Source: Clostridia bacterium (lineage in GTDB: Bacteria > Bacillota > Clostridia > Oscillospirales > Acutalibacteraceae). Taken from it: a DNA stretch of 10,137 bases. The position numbers and the translations under genes are program-made. Positions 6,014 to 10,137 of the stretch are shown here, piece by piece (the first letter of the stretch is position 1; every line of letters begins with the position of its first letter). Where the stretch lies: assembly GCA_017442445.1 (NCBI GenBank), contig JAFRZS010000150.1, positions 1 to 10,137 of the forward strand, given 5' to 3'. The notes under the pieces were generated by a model. The model was not told where the DNA came from, searched no databases, and saw only the letters and a program-made list of their open reading frames with translations.

Positions 6014-9000
6014 ATGAAGTTAGCAAAGAAATTTATCAGCATTCTTTTATCAGTGGTGATGGTACTTTTATCTGTCGCTGTCGGAGCTTATGCTGAAAAT
6101 CCCAACGGTAAAGCCGTAAACGAAATAAGCTTCGGAATTTTTTCCGATCTTCATTATTATCCCGAGGAGCTTTATGTTGATGAGAGCGGAAACAAGACGG
6201 AAAGCTGGACAGAAAAATCAAAGTATGACAGCAAAGAATATGAGGAGTGCGAGGATATCATTCTCACAGCGCTTGAAACCTTTAAGGTAAGAGCGGAAGA
6301 AAAGGGAATGAATTATATCATCGTACCCGGTGACCTTACAAAAGACGGCGAATATCTTGCACATACAGAACTTGCAAAGATACTTGAAAACTTTGAAATT
6401 GACAGCGGAATACAGGTTATCGTAACACCCGGTAATCACGATATAAATTCCACAAAAGCAACACAGTATATCAATAATGTTGAAGAACCTGCAAGAACAA
6501 TCAAAGCAGACGAATTCTGTGAGGTTTATTATAATCTCGGTTTTGACCTTGCAACAGATTTCTACGGTGTAAGCTTTGTAAACGGTGAAGCTGTTGTTGA
6601 AGAAAAACTCAATGCTATGACATTCACGGTTGACCTTGACGATAAAACTCAGCTTATAGTTATTGACAGTAATATTTACAGCTTCGACGAACCCGAATCC
6701 TTCACAGAGGGTGAAATATCACGCGAATGTCTTGAATGGATAGGTGAAAAAGCTGATAAAGCAACAGCTGAAGGCAAGGCTAACATGGTTTTGCTTCATC
6801 ACCCGATAGCAGAACACGTTGAGTGTCAGCCGTCAACAATAAAAGCATTTATCCTTAACAATTACGAAGAAGCTTCGGAATATTTTGCAGACCATAATAT
6901 TCACTTTGCATTCACGGGACATCTTCATCAGACAGACGTTGCAAAAATGGTAAGCGATGACGGTAATGTGCTTTACGATGCAGAAGCAGGCGGACTTACA
7001 TCTTTCCCCAACAGATACAGAGAATCCACACTCACACTCTACGAAAACGGCGAGTGCAGGATGGATTATGACGAAGTGGATTTTGATGCGGCAGCACAGT
7101 ATGTCCACAACGGAAAAGCTTATGCTCAGGGCGAATTCAAAAGAGAATCCTTTGCAATCTACTTCGGCGGAGGACTCAACGAAAACGGCGAATGGGCACC
7201 GTCAGCATTGGGCTTTGTCAAGAATATGGTTTACAGATATCTTATTCCGATGATGGAAGATATCAATGCCGAGGGCGGTATTCTTGAGTATCTGAAAACA
7301 ATGGACATTGACCTTCAGAAAATTCTTGCAGATTTCTTATCTCCCTATATAAAAGACGGTATTTATGTAAACGGTTACAGCGTACTTTCTGCAGAAAACA
7401 TCATGTGGTTTGTTGAAGATTTGTGCAATCAGATTGAAACACTTTATCTTGAAAATCCCGATGCATTATGGGAAGCGCTCGAACCTGCGATTGAAAAAAT
7501 TATAAACTATCAGATATCGGATATTCCCTGCGATGCACTTTATGATGAGGTGGGAATCGGTAATCCCGATAAACCCGGAACAATAGAGGATCTTGCTTTT
7601 TCTGCGGTTTATTATTTCTATACGGGTAATGAAGATTCAGAAAACAACGCATTTATGAATGATGCGAGAGAACACCTCAAAGACACAGATGTAACAAGAG
7701 GTTTATTCAACACAATAGTTGACGCGGTTTACAATGATATTCTTTACTCAATTATTCTTGATAAGCTTGAAATCAGAGCAGATAAATTCTACAACGACAG
7801 CAAACCCAGTCAAAATGCGGCAGAATGTCTTAACAATCTTCTGTCAAAATTCCTGAGAAACGATTTCACATACGGAAATCTTGTTGACACAGTTTTCGGC
7901 TTCGGAATTTTACCGTATGACAGTCTGTTTGATATACTTGACGAACTTGCAATTCAGGCATACTGGACAAAGAGTCAGGATGAAATAATCGGTGAAGAAT
8001 TACTTTTCTACATCAATGATTTATCAACAGACACCAATCCGCAGTACAAGGGTGACTACGGTGTTTCCTACTACACAAATAATCAGGCAGAAACAATGGA
8101 GGTTTCTCAGGAAAACTTCCGTTTGCCGACAATGATAAACGCAACATTGGGCGACAACAGCACAAGCGCAAATATCAATTGGTTCTCAAAATCAACACTC
8201 AAAGATACCGACATAGAAATTTATGAAGGTGAAAATTCAGCCTTCACAGGCACAATCAAAACCGAAGAAAAATTGGTTGACAGATATTATCCCGGTGTTG
8301 ACCTCGGTTTTATCGGAATTTTTGAACATAATTTCAAAATGTATCAGCACACAGTGAAGCTTACAAACTTAAAACCCGGAGTAACTTACAAATACCGTGT
8401 AGGTAATTCTGACAGAGGCTGGTGGAGTGAGTGGAGAACTCTGAAAACAGCTGACGGAAGTGACAATGTAACCTTCTTCCACATGGCTGACCCACAGGCC
8501 ATGACAGCAGACCAGTACGAAAAAGGCTGGGCAAATACTATTGAACAGGCGTTAAAGCTTTATCCCGAAGCAGCATTCATTATGAATACGGGTGACATCT
8601 CAGACCACGGAAGCAACAACGATATGTGGCAGCATATTTTTGATATTCCCGAAGAACTCAGAAATACCTATCTCATGCCGACAGCAGGTAACCACGAAGG
8701 TATGGACGATTACACAATAGCGTCAAATTTCGTATTGCCGAATGTACCTGAACAAGATCACATCAGCGGAACATACTATTCATTTGACTACAATAATCTT
8801 CATATTGCGGTACTCAATACAAACGATATCGCAGACGATGACAGTCTTAGTGATGAGCAGATTGAATGGCTTAAAAACGATATGAAAAATTCCGATGCTG
8901 AATGGAAAATTGTATCACTTCACAAGGCTATTTATTCAAACGGTTCTCATTATAAAGACGGCGAAGTTGTTGCGATGCGTGAGGAATTATCGGCACTCAT

Positions 9001-9520
9001 GCCCGAGCTTGATATTGACCTTGTTTTACAGGGACATGACCACGTTTACCTCAGAACAAAGTCAATAAAAAATAACGAGGTTGTTGACGAAAAGATAACA
9101 TATCTTTCATATAACGGCGAGGCATACAAAACACTTGTTGAACCTGTAGGCACAACATATGAAATTTCAGGCTGTTGCGGTGTCAAGTATTATCAGACAA
9201 AGGGTGAGGATGTAACTGACGATTACTTCCCCAGAGCTGATAAAATTTATGACGCTTACAATTCAATGTTCTCGGCAATTCAGATAGTTGACGGAGTTTT
9301 GTATTTCAATGCATACATCGTTGACGGTGACGAAACAACCTGCGTTGACTCTTTTGCAATTCAGAAGGACACAACTCAGGGCGAGGAAATTCCCGAAAGT
9401 GAATGGCCTGATGAATCAGAAGAAGAAAACGATATTTTTGCATGGATTAAAGAGATATTTGAGATACTCAAGAAAATAGCAAAAATAATCATAAACATTT
9501 ATAAAATGTACTTTGTTTAA
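6014..9520 (+). CDS. Secreted protein with two metallophosphoesterase domains (second one purple acid phosphatase-like)
   Basis: The 1168-residue protein starts with a signal peptide (KK at 5-6, hydrophobic core 8-23, likely cleavage after AYA at 27). Domain 1 (about 35-355) is a calcineurin-like phosphoesterase with all metal motifs: DLH (45-47), GD (106-107), GNHD (140-143), HH (262-263) and GHLH (302-305). Residues about 375-680 are mainly helical and not recognised. A fibronectin-like N-domain of purple acid phosphatases follows (about 700-812, with LKPGVTYKYRVG at 786-797). Domain 2 (about 818-1020) has DPQ (826-828), GD (860-861), GNHE (892-895), VSLH (967-970) and GHDHVY (1007-1012). 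The GDxxY tyrosine of true purple acid phosphatases is replaced by Asp864. The tail has an acidic linker (1127-1140) and an amphipathic helix (1141-1166). Phosphoester hydrolysis outside the cell is the inferred role; the substrate is unknown. It has its own promoter and terminator. Confidence 0.92.
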   Translation: MKLAKKFISILLSVVMVLLSVAVGAYAENPNGKAVNEISFGIFSDLHYYPEELYVDESGNKTESWTEKSKYDSKEYEECEDIILTALETFKVRAEEKGMNYIIVPGDLTKDGEYLAHTELAKILENFEIDSGIQVIVTPGNHDINSTKATQYINNVEEPARTIKADEFCEVYYNLGFDLATDFYGVSFVNGEAVVEEKLNAMTFTVDLDDKTQLIVIDSNIYSFDEPESFTEGEISRECLEWIGEKADKATAEGKANMVLLHHPIAEHVECQPSTIKAFILNNYEEASEYFADHNIHFAFTGHLHQTDVAKMVSDDGNVLYDAEAGGLTSFPNRYRESTLTLYENGECRMDYDEVDFDAAAQYVHNGKAYAQGEFKRESFAIYFGGGLNENGEWAPSALGFVKNMVYRYLIPMMEDINAEGGILEYLKTMDIDLQKILADFLSPYIKDGIYVNGYSVLSAENIMWFVEDLCNQIETLYLENPDALWEALEPAIEKIINYQISDIPCDALYDEVGIGNPDKPGTIEDLAFSAVYYFYTGNEDSENNAFMNDAREHLKDTDVTRGLFNTIVDAVYNDILYSIILDKLEIRADKFYNDSKPSQNAAECLNNLLSKFLRNDFTYGNLVDTVFGFGILPYDSLFDILDELAIQAYWTKSQDEIIGEELLFYINDLSTDTNPQYKGDYGVSYYTNNQAETMEVSQENFRLPTMINATLGDNSTSANINWFSKSTLKDTDIEIYEGENSAFTGTIKTEEKLVDRYYPGVDLGFIGIFEHNFKMYQHTVKLTNLKPGVTYKYRVGNSDRGWWSEWRTLKTADGSDNVTFFHMADPQAMTADQYEKGWANTIEQALKLYPEAAFIMNTGDISDHGSNNDMWQHIFDIPEELRNTYLMPTAGNHEGMDDYTIASNFVLPNVPEQDHISGTYYSFDYNNLHIAVLNTNDIADDDSLSDEQIEWLKNDMKNSDAEWKIVSLHKAIYSNGSHYKDGEVVAMREELSALMPELDIDLVLQGHDHVYLRTKSIKNNEVVDEKITYLSYNGEAYKTLVEPVGTTYEISGCCGVKYYQTKGEDVTDDYFPRADKIYDAYNSMFSAIQIVDGVLYFNAYIVDGDETTCVDSFAIQKDTTQGEEIPESEWPDESEEENDIFAWIKEIFEILKKIAKIIINIYKMYFV

Positions 9521-9523
9521 AAG

Positions 9524-9553
9524 ATATAGCCGACACACAGGTGTCGGCTATAT
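9524..9553 (+). terminator. Intrinsic terminator after the double phosphoesterase gene
   Basis: A 13-bp perfect stem (9524-9536 with 9541-9553) around the loop ACAG begins four bases after the stop codon. The following T-tract is weak (TGCATTTTA), so termination may be incomplete. Confidence 0.82.
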
Positions 9554-9614
9554 TGCATTTTAGACAAATAAGAAGAAAGAAAAATCAGCATATTGCCGAA
9601 ATTTTTATTAGTTG

Positions 9615-9643
9615 TTTACAAGCAAATTTTGGTGTGATATAAT
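9615..9643 (+). promoter_or_regulatory. Sigma-A promoter of the PHP-domain gene
   Basis: TTTACA (9615-9620, five of six matches), a 17-base spacer and a perfect TATAAT (9638-9643) with an extended -10 TG at 9635-9636. The start point is expected near 9650. Confidence 0.88.
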
Positions 9644-9670
9644 TATTCTGCAAATAAAAATATTAAAAAA

Positions 9671-9678
9671 AGGAGTGG
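9671..9678 (+). promoter_or_regulatory. Ribosome binding site of the PHP-domain gene
   Basis: AGGAGTGG ends five bases before ATG 9684, with its GGAG core eight bases before it. It supports the chosen start, which also gives a complete signal peptide. Confidence 0.8.
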
Positions 9679-9683
9679 AAACA

Positions 9684-10137
9684 ATGAATACGTTTAAGAG
9701 AATCGCAGCAGTTGTTTTCGGTATTATCGTTCTTGCAACAGCAATTTTACCGACAATGACATATGCAGCTGCAGAGGTAGATTTTACAATTTCAAACCCC
9801 TACAAGAACGTTAATTGGAACACAGACGAAAAAATCAACTACAAGGCAAACCTTCACTGTCATACATGGGCAAGTGACGGAAAATTGAATGTGAATGAAA
9901 CAATTGAAATTCACTATGCTTTAGGTTATGATGCACTTGCAATCACAGACCACGGCACAGTAAACTACAGCTGGACAAGTGACAGCTATGTTAAGACAAT
10001 TGCCGCATTAATGGGCATTGTAAAGAGAAAAGAACTCAAAATGCCCACATATCTTACAGATGAAAGATATGAAGAAATCACAACAGGTGCAGACCGTGAC
10101 GGTCAGGGCATGATTCAGGTACCCTACGGTATTGAAC
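9684..10137 (+). CDS. Secreted PHP-domain metal-dependent phosphoesterase, 3' end missing
   Basis: The frame is open from ATG 9684 to the window edge, giving 151 residues. A signal peptide is clear: MNTFKR, hydrophobic core 7-23, likely cleavage after TYA or YAAA near residues 28-30. The mature part starts with PHP-domain motif I, NLHCHTWASDG (about 56-66), whose HxH binds metal, followed by motif II, ALAITDHG (about 84-91). Known PHP proteins hydrolyse phosphoesters such as histidinol phosphate, nucleoside 3',5'-bisphosphates or DNA ends, using two or three metals. A secreted form points to breakdown of external phosphoesters, as for the gene just upstream. The later motifs lie beyond the window, so completeness of the active site cannot be judged. 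It has its own strong promoter. Confidence 0.88.
   Translation, partial: MNTFKRIAAVVFGIIVLATAILPTMTYAAAEVDFTISNPYKNVNWNTDEKINYKANLHCHTWASDGKLNVNETIEIHYALGYDALAITDHGTVNYSWTSDSYVKTIAALMGIVKRKELKMPTYLTDERYEEITTGADRDGQGMIQVPYGIE

Overview
The window looks like chromosomal DNA from an anaerobic, low-to-moderate GC Gram-positive bacterium of the class Clostridia, most plausibly a gut or rumen Oscillospiraceae/Ruminococcaceae relative. This rests on strong GGAGG-type ribosome binding sites, textbook sigma-A promoters with 17-base spacers, Gram-positive signal peptides, and intergenic DNA full of short perfect hairpins. There are no marker genes, so the taxonomic call is an inference. All six genes are on the + strand, and two of them are cut by the window edges or nearly so (the first and the last).

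Layout. (1) 2-742: the 3' part of a TIM-barrel sugar phosphate isomerase/epimerase. (2) 743-931: an intergenic array of six consecutive perfect hairpins, mostly with three-base loops. (3) 932-1987: a Gfo/Idh/MocA-family NAD(P)-dependent oxidoreductase, closed by a strong intrinsic terminator at 1989-2024. (4) 2025-2590: about 570 bp without a gene. It holds two near-identical hairpin arrays, two hairpins that share the prefix CGTAGGGG, a perfect 32-bp palindrome, and a promoter. (5) 2591-4585: a cytoplasmic 664-residue glycosidase-like protein of no family I can assign. (6) 4623-5948: a membrane-anchored five-bladed beta-propeller protein (GH43/GH32-like fold) with three C-terminal membrane helices, in markedly AT-rich DNA. 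(7) 6014-9520: a secreted 1168-residue protein with two separate metallophosphoesterase domains, with its own promoter and terminator. (8) 9684-end: the N-terminal part of a secreted PHP-domain phosphoesterase, again with its own promoter.

How the genes may work together. The isomerase/epimerase and Gfo/Idh/MocA dehydrogenase form a typical pair for oxidation followed by isomerisation or elimination of a sugar, cyclitol or glycoside. The glycosidase-like protein and the propeller protein are probably co-transcribed (37-bp gap, no terminator) and extend the carbohydrate theme. The two downstream transcription units both encode exported phosphoesterases, which suggests phosphate or phosphoester scavenging outside the cell. 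The link between the carbohydrate half and the phosphoesterase half is only proximity.

The most unusual content is non-coding: three arrays of tandem triloop hairpins joined by RTGAWAT-like linkers, where stems differ within an array but stay perfectly paired. The most unusual proteins are the double metallophosphoesterase with an unrecognised middle region, and the unassigned glycosidase-like protein with a CxCxxC motif.
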